A stretch of DNA of 64,000 nucleotides from Pseudacidobacterium ailaaui (lineage in GTDB: Bacteria > Acidobacteriota > Terriglobia > Terriglobales > Acidobacteriaceae). This document shows positions 1-9,651 of this stretch, one piece after another (the first letter of the stretch is position 1; every line of letters begins with the position of its first letter). The position numbers and the translations under genes were made by a program. Location: NCBI RefSeq assembly GCF_000688455.1, contig NZ_JIAL01000001.1, positions 1,767,001 to 1,831,000 of the forward strand. Reading direction: 5' to 3'. Below the pieces are notes generated by a model. It did not search any database. It was not told the origin of the DNA and saw nothing but the letters and a program-made list of their open reading frames with translations.

Positions 1-1773
1 GCAGCTCTGGCCGGAGCAGCGCAAGGGTAAGGTCAGGGCCAAAGTGAAGGGGACCTTCTGGAACACGGCCGACACAGGAGAGAAGACGATCTGCGATGGG
101 GAAAAGACTGCCTGCGCAGAGAGCACCTCAACCGGTCCGGAAAGAAACGCGGCCCGGTACAGAGTATTTTTGAAGTAAAGAACGCCCTGGGTGGAGGCCG
201 TCGGTACAGGATTTTCTGAAATGCTGATGGGCTGTACCCAGGGGCCCTGCACCGTCAGATTCATCTCTGCGCTGCCCTGGGGAGCAAGTGCTGGCAGGAT
301 GCCGGATGCCAGATGCAGTCCTGCTGCTAGAGGACGAAGGCGCGCAACGGATGCAGTCCCTTGGAGGGTAAGGGTAAACCCTGAAGAACGAAAGCTGCCG
401 GACAGGTTCAGAGGAGCGGACCCGCCAAGGGAAAGAGCGGCAGTCTCAAGCTGGAGCGATGCGGGAGATGGTGGAGGCGCCATCGCCTTCTTTTTTCTGC
501 GCGGGGCCGGCTGGACCGGTGGCGAAACGAGATGCAGAGTCGGGAAGATGAGCGGGGCATCCATCTGTGGGAGGCGGAAGGACAAATGCTCGACAGAGAT
601 GGATCCGGAAAGCTGATGGGCATAGTCCAGGTCTCCCTGCACCGTACCTGAAACCTGAACAGAGGCGGCAAAGCTGTTGCGGACCAGCCGCAGGGCGGAC
701 AGAGCAAAGGCCGCCGGTACATCCTGGACGTGAAGATGAAGGGCCGGAGCGGGGTGCTCGACGTCCGGGACTGAGCCGGTCAGCAGCAGGTGACCGCCGT
801 GGATGGGCCAGAAGCAGGTCAGATCATGGAGGGCATGCTGCGGCTGCTGGTAGGCACCTTGGCAGGTGGCGTCCACCTGAAAAGGCTCCAGAGGGGAAAA
901 CTCCTGCCGGTGGATGTCCGTCATGCGGATGCGTGTTTTGAACTGCGGCGCGGCAATGCTGCCGGTAATGTCACCTGTCATTTCAAGGTCCCCGCGCCAG
1001 CCAGATTCAGTGCCAAAGAGAAGGCGGCTAATCTGCCCGAGCGGTGCGCTGGTCCACTCAGCGTGAAGATGGACGGGCATATTGCCCAGTTCGGTGGCCC
1101 GCTGGAGGGAGCCTTCCACGCGCAGGGTCCCGGTATCGGCCAGGTCCAGATCAATGTCAGTGCGCACAGGTTGGGCCTCCAGCCGGATACGCCATTCGTC
1201 AGGATTTTCCAGCCACATGGCAAAGTCTGCGTTCAAAAGAGAGAAGGGCTTCTTCTCCTCCCCGATCTTGAAGTTTACGCGCGTGTTGGTGGCTTCAATA
1301 TAGGGAAAGCGCGGCGACTGGCCCGCGTGCCTTTGTGCTGTGGGCGCATTGGGAATGTGTGAGGCCTGAAGGAGGACGGTCCCAAGGTTCCATCGCCCGG
1401 AAGCATCCCGGACAATGTTGACGCTGGCCTGGTCCAGGCTGATCCGTCCGATTTCGAGACGCCCTCGCCAGAGCGAGCTCAGCCGGATGGAGGCGTCCAC
1501 GCTGGGGGCGCGCAGCGCCGGCTCGGCGCCGAAGGAAGGGTCCTCTTCCACGATAAAGTCGCCCAGCTCAAGGCCGGGACGCGGCAGCAGGCGCAGAGTC
1601 ACCGAAGAAAGATGGACCGGACGGCCAATGGCGCGGCTGATGGCGGCGGCGATCTGGCCCTGGTAGCGGTCCAGATTGATCAGGGGCGGCAGAACGATGG
1701 CAAGCGCCAGCATTGCAACTGCGGCAAGGAAGATCCAGAATTTTTTTGGCGGCTTACCGTGGGTCTGGCTCAT
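1..1773 (-). CDS. AsmA-family protein, C-terminus outside window
   Basis: The minus frame is open from an ATG at 1773 to the left edge, with no stop, so at least 591 codons are present and the C-terminus is missing. The N-terminus is short and basic (MSQTHGKPPKKF), followed by one membrane segment at about residues 12-33. Next comes the typical AsmA start, INLDRYQGQIAAAISRAIGR, which leads into repeated beta-rich segments (LSSVTLRLLPRP, LEIGRISLDQASVNIV). AsmA-like proteins are inner-membrane-anchored periplasmic proteins linked to phospholipid transport and outer-membrane maintenance. That role is family knowledge; the sequence shows only the fold signature. The gene is divergent from the DUF503 gene, with about 60 bp between them. 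Confidence 0.8.
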   Translation of the reverse strand, partial: MSQTHGKPPKKFWIFLAAVAMLALAIVLPPLINLDRYQGQIAAAISRAIGRPVHLSSVTLRLLPRPGLELGDFIVEEDPSFGAEPALRAPSVDASIRLSSLWRGRLEIGRISLDQASVNIVRDASGRWNLGTVLLQASHIPNAPTAQRHAGQSPRFPYIEATNTRVNFKIGEEKKPFSLLNADFAMWLENPDEWRIRLEAQPVRTDIDLDLADTGTLRVEGSLQRATELGNMPVHLHAEWTSAPLGQISRLLFGTESGWRGDLEMTGDITGSIAAPQFKTRIRMTDIHRQEFSPLEPFQVDATCQGAYQQPQHALHDLTCFWPIHGGHLLLTGSVPDVEHPAPALHLHVQDVPAAFALSALRLVRNSFAASVQVSGTVQGDLDYAHQLSGSISVEHLSFRLPQMDAPLIFPTLHLVSPPVQPAPRRKKKAMAPPPSPASLQLETAALSLGGSAPLNLSGSFRSSGFTLTLQGTASVARLRPLAAGLHLASGILPALAPQGSAEMNLTVQGPWVQPISISENPVPTASTQGVLYFKNTLYRAAFLSGPVEVLSAQAVFSPSQIVFSPVSAVFQKVPFTLALTLPLRCSGQSC

Positions 1774-1835
1774 GATGCTCACTGCTGATTGCAACATATC
1801 ATCCCGTAAAGATGAAATGGCGCTACTGTAGAGGT

Positions 1836-2132
1836 ATGCCTGTTGCCGCCATGACCATCGAAGTCCGGATCGAGAGTGCCCAGTCGCTCAAGGACCGAAG
1901 GCAGGTGGTGCGCAGCCTGAAAGAGAGGCTGCGGAACGGATTTAACGTTTCCGTTGCGGAGATGGACCAGGCCATAACCTGGCAGTCGGCCACCCTCGGC
2001 GTGGCCGCTATTTCCAACTCGCGTTCGTATCTTTCCGGACTGATGCAACAGGTGGAAGAGACCGCCGTGCGCCTGGCCGGCGAGCTGGGGGCGCAGGTGG
2101 CAGACATCTGGTGGGAGTATCTGGAAGACTAG
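1836..2132 (+). CDS. DUF503 (YlxP-like) protein
   Basis: This 98-residue protein has the DUF503 pattern: a first beta strand (TIEVRIESAQSLKDRRQVVRS), a basic helix (SLKERLRNGFNVSVAE), and the strand GVAAISNS. YlxP/DUF503 proteins usually sit between infB and rbfA; here rbfA follows, and infB is not in the window. A possible role in ribosome maturation is inferred from that linkage only. The start at 1836 is chosen because an upstream ATG at 1812 adds eight residues that do not fit the family. A second candidate is the ATG at 1851. Confidence 0.8.
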   Translation: MPVAAMTIEVRIESAQSLKDRRQVVRSLKERLRNGFNVSVAEMDQAITWQSATLGVAAISNSRSYLSGLMQQVEETAVRLAGELGAQVADIWWEYLED

Positions 2133-2244
2133 ACCCCCTATTTTCGGGAATTTCCTCGTCTCCTTTGCACCTCTCGTCAGGCAAGCCTCGAAATCCGCCC
2201 CTCAAGTCTGATATTCTCAATCGTTTAACCAGGGGAAGCAGGAA

Positions 2245-2622
2245 ATGCCGGAGCAACGGGCGCGTAAATATCATCAGGACCGCGTAGCGGAGACGCTACG
2301 CGAGGAGATCGGGGCCATGATTGAAGGTGAACTCTCCGACCCTCGCATCAGCTTTGCCTATGTCAGCCAGGTATTGCTGAATCCGGGTGGGAAGTCGGCG
2401 CAGATCTATGTGGCCGTGGATGGGGGCGTGAAGGAAGAAGAAGAAACGCTGGAAGGGTTGATGGCAGCGCGCGGATATATCCGGCATGAACTGCTGGAGC
2501 GCATGGGCGTGCGCCACGTACCCGATCTGGTCTTTCATATTGATCGGTCGGAGAAGATGAAGGCCCGGATTGATGAGCTTCTGGGAAGGGTGAGGAAAAG
2601 GAGCAAGACAGGCGGGGACTAA
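2245..2622 (+). CDS. rbfA: 30S ribosome-binding factor RbfA
   Basis: RbfA binds the 30S subunit and helps process and mature the 5' end of 16S rRNA, acting in the cytoplasm. The 125 residues are full length. They begin RARKYHQDRVAETLREEIGAMI, continue with the conserved ELSDPRISFAYVSQV segment, and end in the KH-like half carrying GYIRHELLERMGVRHVPDLVFHID. A purine-rich site (GCAGGAA) precedes the ATG. nrnA follows 30 bp later, an arrangement common in many bacteria, so the two are probably cotranscribed. Confidence 0.95.
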   Translation: MPEQRARKYHQDRVAETLREEIGAMIEGELSDPRISFAYVSQVLLNPGGKSAQIYVAVDGGVKEEEETLEGLMAARGYIRHELLERMGVRHVPDLVFHIDRSEKMKARIDELLGRVRKRSKTGGD

Positions 2623-2652
2623 GAGCGTCTCGCGGGGAAACAGGAAAGCAGT

Positions 2653-3630
2653 ATGGCAGAAAGGCACAATATCCACGCTGTACTGGATGCGATTGAGCGC
2701 GGCCGGAGATTTCTGGTGACGGCGCATGCGCGTCCTGATGGCGACGCCATCGGGTCCATGCTGGCCTGTGCCTCGATTCTGGAGCAGCTCGGCAAGCGTG
2801 CCGAGATGGTCTCCTGCGACCGCGTTCCGCTGATCTACCGCTTTCTGCCCTGTTCTTCTGCCATCCGGCAGATGGCGCGCGTGGAAGGCGAGTACGATGC
2901 CGTGATTCTGCTTGAATGCGATGGCATTGAACGTTCGCGTCTCCAGGGGCTGGAGGGGCGGTTTCTCATCAACATTGACCATCACTCCAGCGGAAAGGCC
3001 TTTGCCAACATCAACTGGATTGATCCGGAAGCCTGCGCCGTGGCGGAGATGGTCTACGAACTGGCCATGATGGCCGGAGCGCGCATGACTCCGGAGATGG
3101 CCACCTGTCTTTACACCGCGTTGCTTACCGACACGGGACAGTTCTGTTACGACGGCACCGACGCCCGCACCTTTGACCTGGCGGCGGAACTGGTGCGGCA
3201 TGGGGCCAATGCTGCGGCTATCGCGCGGGACGTCTATTTTTCCCGGCCTACATCGAAGATGCTGCTGCTGGGGGCGGCGCTGTCCAATCTGCGACGGGAG
3301 GGACGCATTGCCTGGATGTGGGTGACGCACGAAGACATGCTGCGCACCCATGCAGCAGAAGAGGACTGCGAAGGACTGGTGAACTATGCCATCGCCATTG
3401 CCGGGGTGGATGTGGCCATCTTTCTGCGCGAGCTGCCTAATCATCGCGTCCGGCTTTCCCTGCGCAGCAAGGGCAAAGTCAATGTGGCCCATATTGCGGA
3501 GGCCTTCGGCGGCGGGGGACACCCCCATGCCAGCGGATGCACTCTGGACGGCCCGCTACCGGACGCTACCGGCATGATCCTGGCTGTGGCCCGTAAGATG
3601 CTTAGCCGGGCAGTCCACGAGGTCGCCTGA
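2653..3630 (+). CDS. nrnA: NrnA-type DHH/DHHA1 oligoribonuclease and pAp phosphatase
   Basis: The product degrades 2-5 nt RNA oligomers and can dephosphorylate 3'-phosphoadenosine 5'-phosphate. Seen in the 325 residues: the first metal motif HARPDGDAIGS (about 25-35), the second aspartate region AVILLECDG, the DHH box NIDHHSSGKAFAN, the TALLTDTGQF segment, and the C-terminal DHHA1 signature FGGGGHPHASG. All catalytic motifs look intact. An AGGAAA site precedes the ATG. It forms a compact pair with rbfA. Confidence 0.93.
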   Translation: MAERHNIHAVLDAIERGRRFLVTAHARPDGDAIGSMLACASILEQLGKRAEMVSCDRVPLIYRFLPCSSAIRQMARVEGEYDAVILLECDGIERSRLQGLEGRFLINIDHHSSGKAFANINWIDPEACAVAEMVYELAMMAGARMTPEMATCLYTALLTDTGQFCYDGTDARTFDLAAELVRHGANAAAIARDVYFSRPTSKMLLLGAALSNLRREGRIAWMWVTHEDMLRTHAAEEDCEGLVNYAIAIAGVDVAIFLRELPNHRVRLSLRSKGKVNVAHIAEAFGGGGHPHASGCTLDGPLPDATGMILAVARKMLSRAVHEVA

Positions 3631-3686
3631 CCAAATCTGATAGGCTAGCTTCGGAAGTAATTCGCCGGAAATCCATAAAAACGAAC

Positions 3687-5429
3687 GTGCCGATTCCGAA
3701 AAGCCTCAAGACGCTGCGAACTGCGCCCACGACGCTCCTGAGCCGGTTTCCTTTCCTGGGAACTGCCCTGGAGACGGCCACACTTTTCCTGTTTACTGCC
3801 TTTTTCCTGTTTTACGGACTCGTGCCCATCTTCGGAGGGGACGGCATCGGGCTGGTGGGTGCCGATGAGCCCCGCTACGCGCAGGTGGCGCGGGAGATGC
3901 TGGCGCGGCACGACTACATCACGCCCATTCTCTATGGCAGACCCTGGCTGGAAAAGCCCGCGCTTTATTACTGGCGTGCGATGTTTTCCTTCCGTGAGTT
4001 CGGAGTGCATGACTGGTCAGCGCGCCTGCCTTCGGCCAGCTTTGCCTTTGTCCTCATTGTTCTGATTTATCTGCATATGCGCCGCTTCCGCCCTGGCGGG
4101 CAACTGGATGCAGCACTGCTGACGGCCTCCTGCGCGGCGATACTCAGCTTTGCCCGCGGCGCCTCGACGGACATGCAATTGGCGGCGCCCTTCTGTATTG
4201 GAATGCTGGGCTGGTACGCATGGTATGAAACTGGCAGCAAGTTCTGGCTCTTTGATCTTTACTTTTTTGTAGGAGCGGCCACATTGGCCAAAGGGCCCGT
4301 GGCCCCGTTTCTTGCCATTGTCATCATCACCATCTTTGCGGCGCTCAGAAAAGAGTGGTCCCTGCTGCGACGAAGCGTCTGGTGGCCAGGCATCGGGTTG
4401 TATTTCGCCATGGTGCTGCCGTGGTTTATCGCCGTGCAGAAGCGCAATCCTAACTTTCTGCGCGTTTTCTTTCTGGAACACAATATTGAGCGCTTTGCCA
4501 CCAACCGTTTTGAGCACGAGCAGCACTTCTGGTACTACATCCCTGTCATTCTCCTGGGTCTGATGCCGTGGGCCGTCATCGCGATTGCCGCGCTGACTGA
4601 CGCGGTGAAGGACTCAATTGCGGAATGGAAGGCCCGCCGGGCCAAGCACCACTACATGGGCCATCCGCGCGCCGGGGATGCCTTTCCGGAGTTTCTCGTA
4701 CTTTGGGCGCTGATTCCGATTGTCTTTTTCACGTTTTCAGAATCCAAGCTGCCGGGCTACGTGCTTCCCTCCATCCCTCCGCTCACGATTCTCAGCGGGG
4801 ATTATCTGAACCGGATGCGCGCCCGGGGCCTCCGGCCGTGGCTGCTGATTCTGCATGGGGTGGTCGTGGGGCTGCTGACCGTGCTCGTTCTGCTGCTGCC
4901 GCGGCTCATTCAGCATCCGGACCAGATGCCACCGGGAGCGGCGCTCTTTGCGGCAGGGACTACCGGGTTTGCCGCCACGATCTTCATCCTCATTACCACG
5001 GAGCGCTTTGGGCTGAAGCGGCTGCGCATCGCCACCATGGTGCCCATCATCATTCTGGTGCTCTTTTTGTATGGCATCGGACCTTTCTTCGGATTGGGCG
5101 AGGTAAAGTCTACCAAAGGCACCGTCCAGCTCATTGACTTCACTTACTCGGCGCGGCCGCTGGCCCGGATGCTGGAGCAGATTGTTCCCCCCGACGGCAC
5201 GGTGGCGGTCTACAAGGTGCGGCGAGACATGGAGTATGGACTCTCTTTTTATCGCAACAGGAAAACGGTGAATTATGAGAGCGACGGGGTCCCGCCAGAA
5301 CAACATATTCTTGTGGTCCGGGCGTCTTATGTGGACGAGTTGCGTCAAAAACTGAAGGGGAGGCGCTATGAGCCACTCTTCGTGTATCCTGCTCAGAACC
5401 TGGTCATCTATATGGTTGCTGCGCAATAA
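3687..5429 (+). CDS. ArnT/PMT-like membrane glycosyltransferase (GT39/GT83 type)
   Basis: A 580-residue integral membrane protein starting at a GTG. After a short tail the first membrane segment (TATLFLFTAFFLFYGLVPIFGG) leads into a first loop with DEPRYAQVAREMLARHDYITPILYGRPWLEKPALYYW. That is the DE...EKP signature of PMT/ArnT transferases, which use polyprenyl-phosphate sugars on the periplasmic face. About ten further hydrophobic segments follow, and the soluble C-terminal domain is short. The family moves aminoarabinose, mannose or other sugars onto lipid A or proteins. The substrate here cannot be told, and no arn operon genes are adjacent. Confidence 0.85.
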   Translation: MPIPKSLKTLRTAPTTLLSRFPFLGTALETATLFLFTAFFLFYGLVPIFGGDGIGLVGADEPRYAQVAREMLARHDYITPILYGRPWLEKPALYYWRAMFSFREFGVHDWSARLPSASFAFVLIVLIYLHMRRFRPGGQLDAALLTASCAAILSFARGASTDMQLAAPFCIGMLGWYAWYETGSKFWLFDLYFFVGAATLAKGPVAPFLAIVIITIFAALRKEWSLLRRSVWWPGIGLYFAMVLPWFIAVQKRNPNFLRVFFLEHNIERFATNRFEHEQHFWYYIPVILLGLMPWAVIAIAALTDAVKDSIAEWKARRAKHHYMGHPRAGDAFPEFLVLWALIPIVFFTFSESKLPGYVLPSIPPLTILSGDYLNRMRARGLRPWLLILHGVVVGLLTVLVLLLPRLIQHPDQMPPGAALFAAGTTGFAATIFILITTERFGLKRLRIATMVPIIILVLFLYGIGPFFGLGEVKSTKGTVQLIDFTYSARPLARMLEQIVPPDGTVAVYKVRRDMEYGLSFYRNRKTVNYESDGVPPEQHILVVRASYVDELRQKLKGRRYEPLFVYPAQNLVIYMVAAQ

Positions 5430-5504
5430 GATTGGCGCGGAGAAAGGCCCTGGCACGAGCGGCATGGTGCAGCGGCCATTTCTTTCAGGACCAGCAGAGA
5501 CAAC

Positions 5505-6467
5505 GTGAGTTCGGCATTACAGCTTGAGATCCTCGATCTGCGGCACTTTTCGGCCAACAGTCTGCGGCCTGTGCTCGAAGAAGAGAGCCGTGTCTGGAGC
5601 GAGCGTCTGCACTGGGACTACCGCTCCTCAGCCGACCTTCTGCTGCAATACCTTGATTCGCGCATTCTTCCTGGCTACGTGGCCCTGGAAAACGGCCGGA
5701 TTGCCGGATATGCCTTTTGTGTTTATGAAGACCACAAGGCCATTATCGGGGACGTCTTTACCCTTCCGCATGTTTCGCCCGGGGTGGCCGAGGAGCTCCT
5801 CCGCCATCTGCTCGAACTGCTCCAGCATTCGCCCGGGATTGATCGGATTGAGTCCCAGCTGCTGCTGCATCGGCACGGGCTGCATGAGGACATCTTCCGG
5901 CGCGCGGGGTTCCGGCTCTTCCGCCGCCTCTTCATGGAACTGGACCTCTCCGCGTTTCGTCCGCTTCCGTCGCCGCCTCTGCCTGAAGGCCTGGAGCTGC
6001 TTCCCTGGCAGGAGAGCGACTATCACCCCTCCGGCCAACTGATTGCCGAGGCCTATGAGGGGCATCTGGACAGCTACATTAACGACCAGTACCGGACGGT
6101 CAGCGGATCGCTCCGCTTTCTGCATAACATTGTGCGCTTTCCCGGGTGCGGCCTCTTCGATGCGCAGTCCTCACGCACGGTCGTCCGGGTCAGCGACCAT
6201 TCTCTGGCCGGAGTGCTGCTTTGCTCCCGGGTGCGCGAAGACGTGGCCCACATCACCCAGGTCTGCGTGTCGAAGCGCCTGCGGCGGCATGGCCTGGGGC
6301 TGCACCTGATCCAGGCCTGCGCGGAAAATCTGCGCCGGAGAGGCTTTGCCGCCTTGACGCTGACCGTGACGGAAGAGAATACCAGTGCGCTGGAACTGTA
6401 TCGCCGCATCGGCTTTATAGAGAAGCACGCCTTTGACGCTCTGGTCTGGGACCGTCCCCGCCGCTGA
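5505..6467 (+). CDS. GNAT-family N-acetyltransferase, two-domain
   Basis: The 320 residues fold as two GNAT-like halves. The N-terminal half has a degenerate core (YVALENGRIAGYAFCVYEDHKAIIGDVFT). The C-terminal half has an intact acetyl-CoA motif A, ITQVCVSKRLRRHGLGLHLIQ, followed by motif B TVTEENTSALELYRRIGF. Only the second half looks able to bind acetyl-CoA. The acceptor is unknown. The start is a GTG. The gene is in line with its neighbours but separated by about 60-75 bp on each side, so an operon is possible but not shown. Confidence 0.85.
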   Translation: MSSALQLEILDLRHFSANSLRPVLEEESRVWSERLHWDYRSSADLLLQYLDSRILPGYVALENGRIAGYAFCVYEDHKAIIGDVFTLPHVSPGVAEELLRHLLELLQHSPGIDRIESQLLLHRHGLHEDIFRRAGFRLFRRLFMELDLSAFRPLPSPPLPEGLELLPWQESDYHPSGQLIAEAYEGHLDSYINDQYRTVSGSLRFLHNIVRFPGCGLFDAQSSRTVVRVSDHSLAGVLLCSRVREDVAHITQVCVSKRLRRHGLGLHLIQACAENLRRRGFAALTLTVTEENTSALELYRRIGFIEKHAFDALVWDRPRR

Positions 6468-6526
6468 ACGCGCACACTGTAGAATGGGTTGTTCTCTTTG
6501 AGGAAATTCACCTTTCGAGGTATTCA

Positions 6527-8734
6527 GTGCGCCGCATCGCTGCTTTTGTGTTTCTCTGCTGGTCTGTCTGGCAACTTCCTGCCCATGCGCAAAAACAATG
6601 GTCTGTAGCAGACATCTTTACCGGCCGCGTCCAGACCGGCCGCCCTCCGGCGGAAATGTCCTGGGCGCCGGATGGCAAGCGCGCCATCTATATTGGCGAC
6701 AACGGCGACATGATGCAGATGGACGCCGCCACGGGAAAGACCAGCAAGCTGCTGGATCACGAGAAGCTTGCCCCCATCATGAACGTCCAGCTTGGGGAAA
6801 AGGACCGCGACCATCGTGCGCGCTATGGCGAGCCGGACTACATCTGGGCCCCGGATTCGCAGCATCTGCTGTTTGACACCAATGGCACGCTCTGGCTCTA
6901 TGACCTGAAGAGCGGCACAGGTATGGAAGTGGGCCAGACGGGCCAGGGCAGCGGGGATGACCCGAAGTTCTCGCCCAATGGGCAGTACATCTCCTATCTG
7001 CATGATCACAACCTCTACGTGGGCAGGCCCTCCGGACAGGCCGTGGCCCTGACCAGTACGCATGAGCCGACCCTGCTGAATGGCGAGGTGGACTGGGTCT
7101 ATCTGGAAGAGCTGGACGTGCGTAGCAATTACTTCTGGTCACCAGACTCCAGGCAGATTGCCTATCTGCAAATGGACGAGGCGTCAGTGCCGCAGTACCC
7201 CATCGTGGACTGGATCCCCACGCATGCGAGTGTGGACGAGCAGCGGTATCCCCAGCCCGGAGACCCGAATCCTGGCGTGCGCGTGGGGGTGGTGAGCATC
7301 AACGGCGGCAAGACCACATGGATCCGGGTCCCCTTCGACCAGGGCAATGACTATGTCCCCCGCTTTGGATGGGTGGACCCTCATGTGGTCTGGATCGAGG
7401 TGCTGACGCGCGACCACAAGCACCTGAATCTGTACTTTGCGGACACGCGCACCGGAGACTCGCGGCTGGTACTGGCACAGAATGACGACAGGTTCTTCGA
7501 CGAGGCCTACGATGTGCACTTTTTTGCTCCGGGCGAGTTCCTCATCACCAGCTGGCGCGACGGACACACCCACATGTACCGCTATACCTATGTCGCGTCG
7601 AACCCGCTGGCGGGCGAAGCGGAACTGGCCGGAGAGCTGGAAAAGGGTGATTACGAGGTCAGCTCTGTTAAGTCCATCGATTTGACGACGCGCACGGTCT
7701 ATTACGTCTCCAATGAGGGTGATCCTCGTCAGCAACAGATCTGGAGCGTGAAGCTCGATGGTTCACAGAAACAAAAGGTCTCTTCCTCCGAGGGCTATCA
7801 CGATCCGGACTTTGCCGAAGGCACCTCTACTTACTTTGATCATGCCTCCTCACTGATGACGCCGCCTTCCTTCAGCTTGTGCCATGCCGAGGGCGCATCC
7901 TGCCAGACCATCTGGAGGGGCAAATTGCCGGAAGGATATGAGCTTGTGAAGCCGGAGATGCTGGAGCTGAAGGCTGCGGACGGAAAAACCATCCTCTATG
8001 CTTCTCTGCTGCTGCCGAAGAAGAGCAGCGGTCCGGGAAGTGTGCCGCTGATCAACAATCCTTACGGCGGCCCTCATGCGCAGACTGTGCGCGATAGCTG
8101 GGGCGGGGCCATGTTCTTTTTTGACCAGCTTCTGGCCCAGCAGGGCTTTGCTGTGCTGCATGTGGACAACCGAGGGATGGGTGGCCGCGGACGCGATTTT
8201 GAACAGGCCGCCTACCGAAACTTCGGTCCGGTGCAGTTGAGCGACCAGCTCGCTGCGCTGGACCAGGTGCTGGCCCGGTATCCGCAACTCGATAGAAACC
8301 GTCTGGGATGGTGGGGTTGGAGCTGGGGTGGCACCTTTACTCTGAATGCACTATCGCACGCAGACCGCTTTCGTGCGGGAGTTTCTGTGGCTCCGGTAAC
8401 AGACTTCCGCAACTACGATTCCATTTACACCGAGCGCTATCTTGGCCTGCCTGAGCAGAACAAGGAGGCCTACGATGCGGCCTCGGCCTTGGAGAGTGCG
8501 AAAAACCTCAAAGGGCGTCTGCTTCTGGTCCACGGGACAGGCGACGACAATGTGCACTTTGCCAACTCGATCCAGTACATCCAGAAGCTGATTGATGCAA
8601 AGATTGCGTATGATTTTCAGCCCTATCCGCGCAAGACACACTCAATTGCCGGACCGGTAGCGCACACGCACCTTTTCGAGCGCATCCTATGGCAGTTTGA
8701 GACATATCTGAAACCAACAGGAGCAGCCCAGTGA
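6527..8734 (+). CDS. Secreted dipeptidyl peptidase IV (S9 family)
   Basis: A 735-residue serine peptidase with a signal peptide (IAAFVFLCWSVWQLPAHAQ) after a GTG start. The N-terminal beta-propeller carries repeats such as SWAPDGKRAIYIGDNGD and WVYLEELDVRSNYFWSPDS; the double-glutamate YLEEL is the DPP-IV substrate N-terminus clamp. The C-terminal hydrolase has the nucleophile motif GWWGWSWGG (serine in WSWGG), the acid in VHGTGDDNVHF and the histidine in RKTHSI. It should cleave X-Pro or X-Ala dipeptides in the periplasm. The stop overlaps the next start (GTGA), so it is translationally coupled to the MBL-fold gene. Confidence 0.93.
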   Translation: MRRIAAFVFLCWSVWQLPAHAQKQWSVADIFTGRVQTGRPPAEMSWAPDGKRAIYIGDNGDMMQMDAATGKTSKLLDHEKLAPIMNVQLGEKDRDHRARYGEPDYIWAPDSQHLLFDTNGTLWLYDLKSGTGMEVGQTGQGSGDDPKFSPNGQYISYLHDHNLYVGRPSGQAVALTSTHEPTLLNGEVDWVYLEELDVRSNYFWSPDSRQIAYLQMDEASVPQYPIVDWIPTHASVDEQRYPQPGDPNPGVRVGVVSINGGKTTWIRVPFDQGNDYVPRFGWVDPHVVWIEVLTRDHKHLNLYFADTRTGDSRLVLAQNDDRFFDEAYDVHFFAPGEFLITSWRDGHTHMYRYTYVASNPLAGEAELAGELEKGDYEVSSVKSIDLTTRTVYYVSNEGDPRQQQIWSVKLDGSQKQKVSSSEGYHDPDFAEGTSTYFDHASSLMTPPSFSLCHAEGASCQTIWRGKLPEGYELVKPEMLELKAADGKTILYASLLLPKKSSGPGSVPLINNPYGGPHAQTVRDSWGGAMFFFDQLLAQQGFAVLHVDNRGMGGRGRDFEQAAYRNFGPVQLSDQLAALDQVLARYPQLDRNRLGWWGWSWGGTFTLNALSHADRFRAGVSVAPVTDFRNYDSIYTERYLGLPEQNKEAYDAASALESAKNLKGRLLLVHGTGDDNVHFANSIQYIQKLIDAKIAYDFQPYPRKTHSIAGPVAHTHLFERILWQFETYLKPTGAAQ

Positions 8735-9624
8735 GTCATCCCGCAGAGCGCGCCGATTCGCATGATCTGGTGCGTGGACGCACCCATCTCGGCGACTTTG
8801 AACTGACCGTGCTGAGTGACGGATTTTATTTTCTCGATGGCGGGGCGATGTTTGGTGTGGTCCCGAAGACCATGTGGGAAAAGCGCGTCCCGGCGGATGA
8901 GCAGAACCGTATTCTGCTCGGCCTGAACACGGTCGTGGTGCGCACCGGAAAGCAGACCGTTGCCATTGAGACCGGAATTGGCAACAAGCTCAGTGAAAAA
9001 CACCGGCAGATCTTTGGTGCACAGCAAAAGCTGCCCTCCGCCTTTGCTGCTGCTGGGATCCGGCCGGAAGATGTAGATGTGGTCATCAACTCGCATCTCC
9101 ATTTTGACCACTGCGGATGGAACACCACGCGTACTGCAGACGGACGCATCCTTCCGACTTTCCCCAATGCGCGCTATTTTGCGCATCGCGGCGAAGTCGA
9201 GCATGGGCACCTGCAACTGGAGCGGGACGCTGTCAGCTATATCAGCGCCAACTATGATCCTCTGATTGAAAGCGGGCAGATGACGCTGCTCGACCTCAGA
9301 CGAGGAGAAGTCCGCGAGATTGTGCCGGGCATCTCAGTCGAACTGTTCCCTGGACACACCGCGCAGCTGATGGCTGTGCATATCGAGTCAGGCGGCAGCC
9401 ACGCCTGCTATATTTCGGATTTAATTCCCACCAGTGTCCACCTCGATATCACCTGGGTGATGGGCTATGACCTTGATCCGCTGACCTGCATTGAGGAGCG
9501 GAAACGCTTCTATGCGCGGGCCATTCCGGAGCAATGGCTTGTGCTGTTTACCCATGACCATCACACACCCTTTGGCCATCTTCGCTGGAATGACAAGGGC
9601 AAACCGGTCATGAAAGGGACTTGA
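8731..9624 (+). CDS. MBL-fold metallo-hydrolase
   Basis: The 297-residue protein has the metallo-beta-lactamase zinc motif NSHLHFDHCGW (HxHxDH) at about residue 115, a downstream histidine in LFPGHTAQL, an aspartate in YISDLIPTS, and a late histidine in LFTHDHHTPFG. It resembles the lactonase/AHL-lactonase-like branch, but the substrate cannot be fixed from sequence. There is no signal peptide, so it is likely cytoplasmic. The GTG start overlaps the peptidase stop by 4 bp, implying coupled expression with the DPP-IV gene. Confidence 0.88.
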   Translation: MSHPAERADSHDLVRGRTHLGDFELTVLSDGFYFLDGGAMFGVVPKTMWEKRVPADEQNRILLGLNTVVVRTGKQTVAIETGIGNKLSEKHRQIFGAQQKLPSAFAAAGIRPEDVDVVINSHLHFDHCGWNTTRTADGRILPTFPNARYFAHRGEVEHGHLQLERDAVSYISANYDPLIESGQMTLLDLRRGEVREIVPGISVELFPGHTAQLMAVHIESGGSHACYISDLIPTSVHLDITWVMGYDLDPLTCIEERKRFYARAIPEQWLVLFTHDHHTPFGHLRWNDKGKPVMKGT

Positions 9625-9651
9625 TCCCACCACCTTCCCGATGGCGGGAGA

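Noticed and set aside
2296-3528. Long antisense ORF (410 codons) over rbfA and nrnA
   Set aside because: It mirrors two strongly conserved genes; the product is His/Arg/Gly-rich as expected of a GC-rich shadow.
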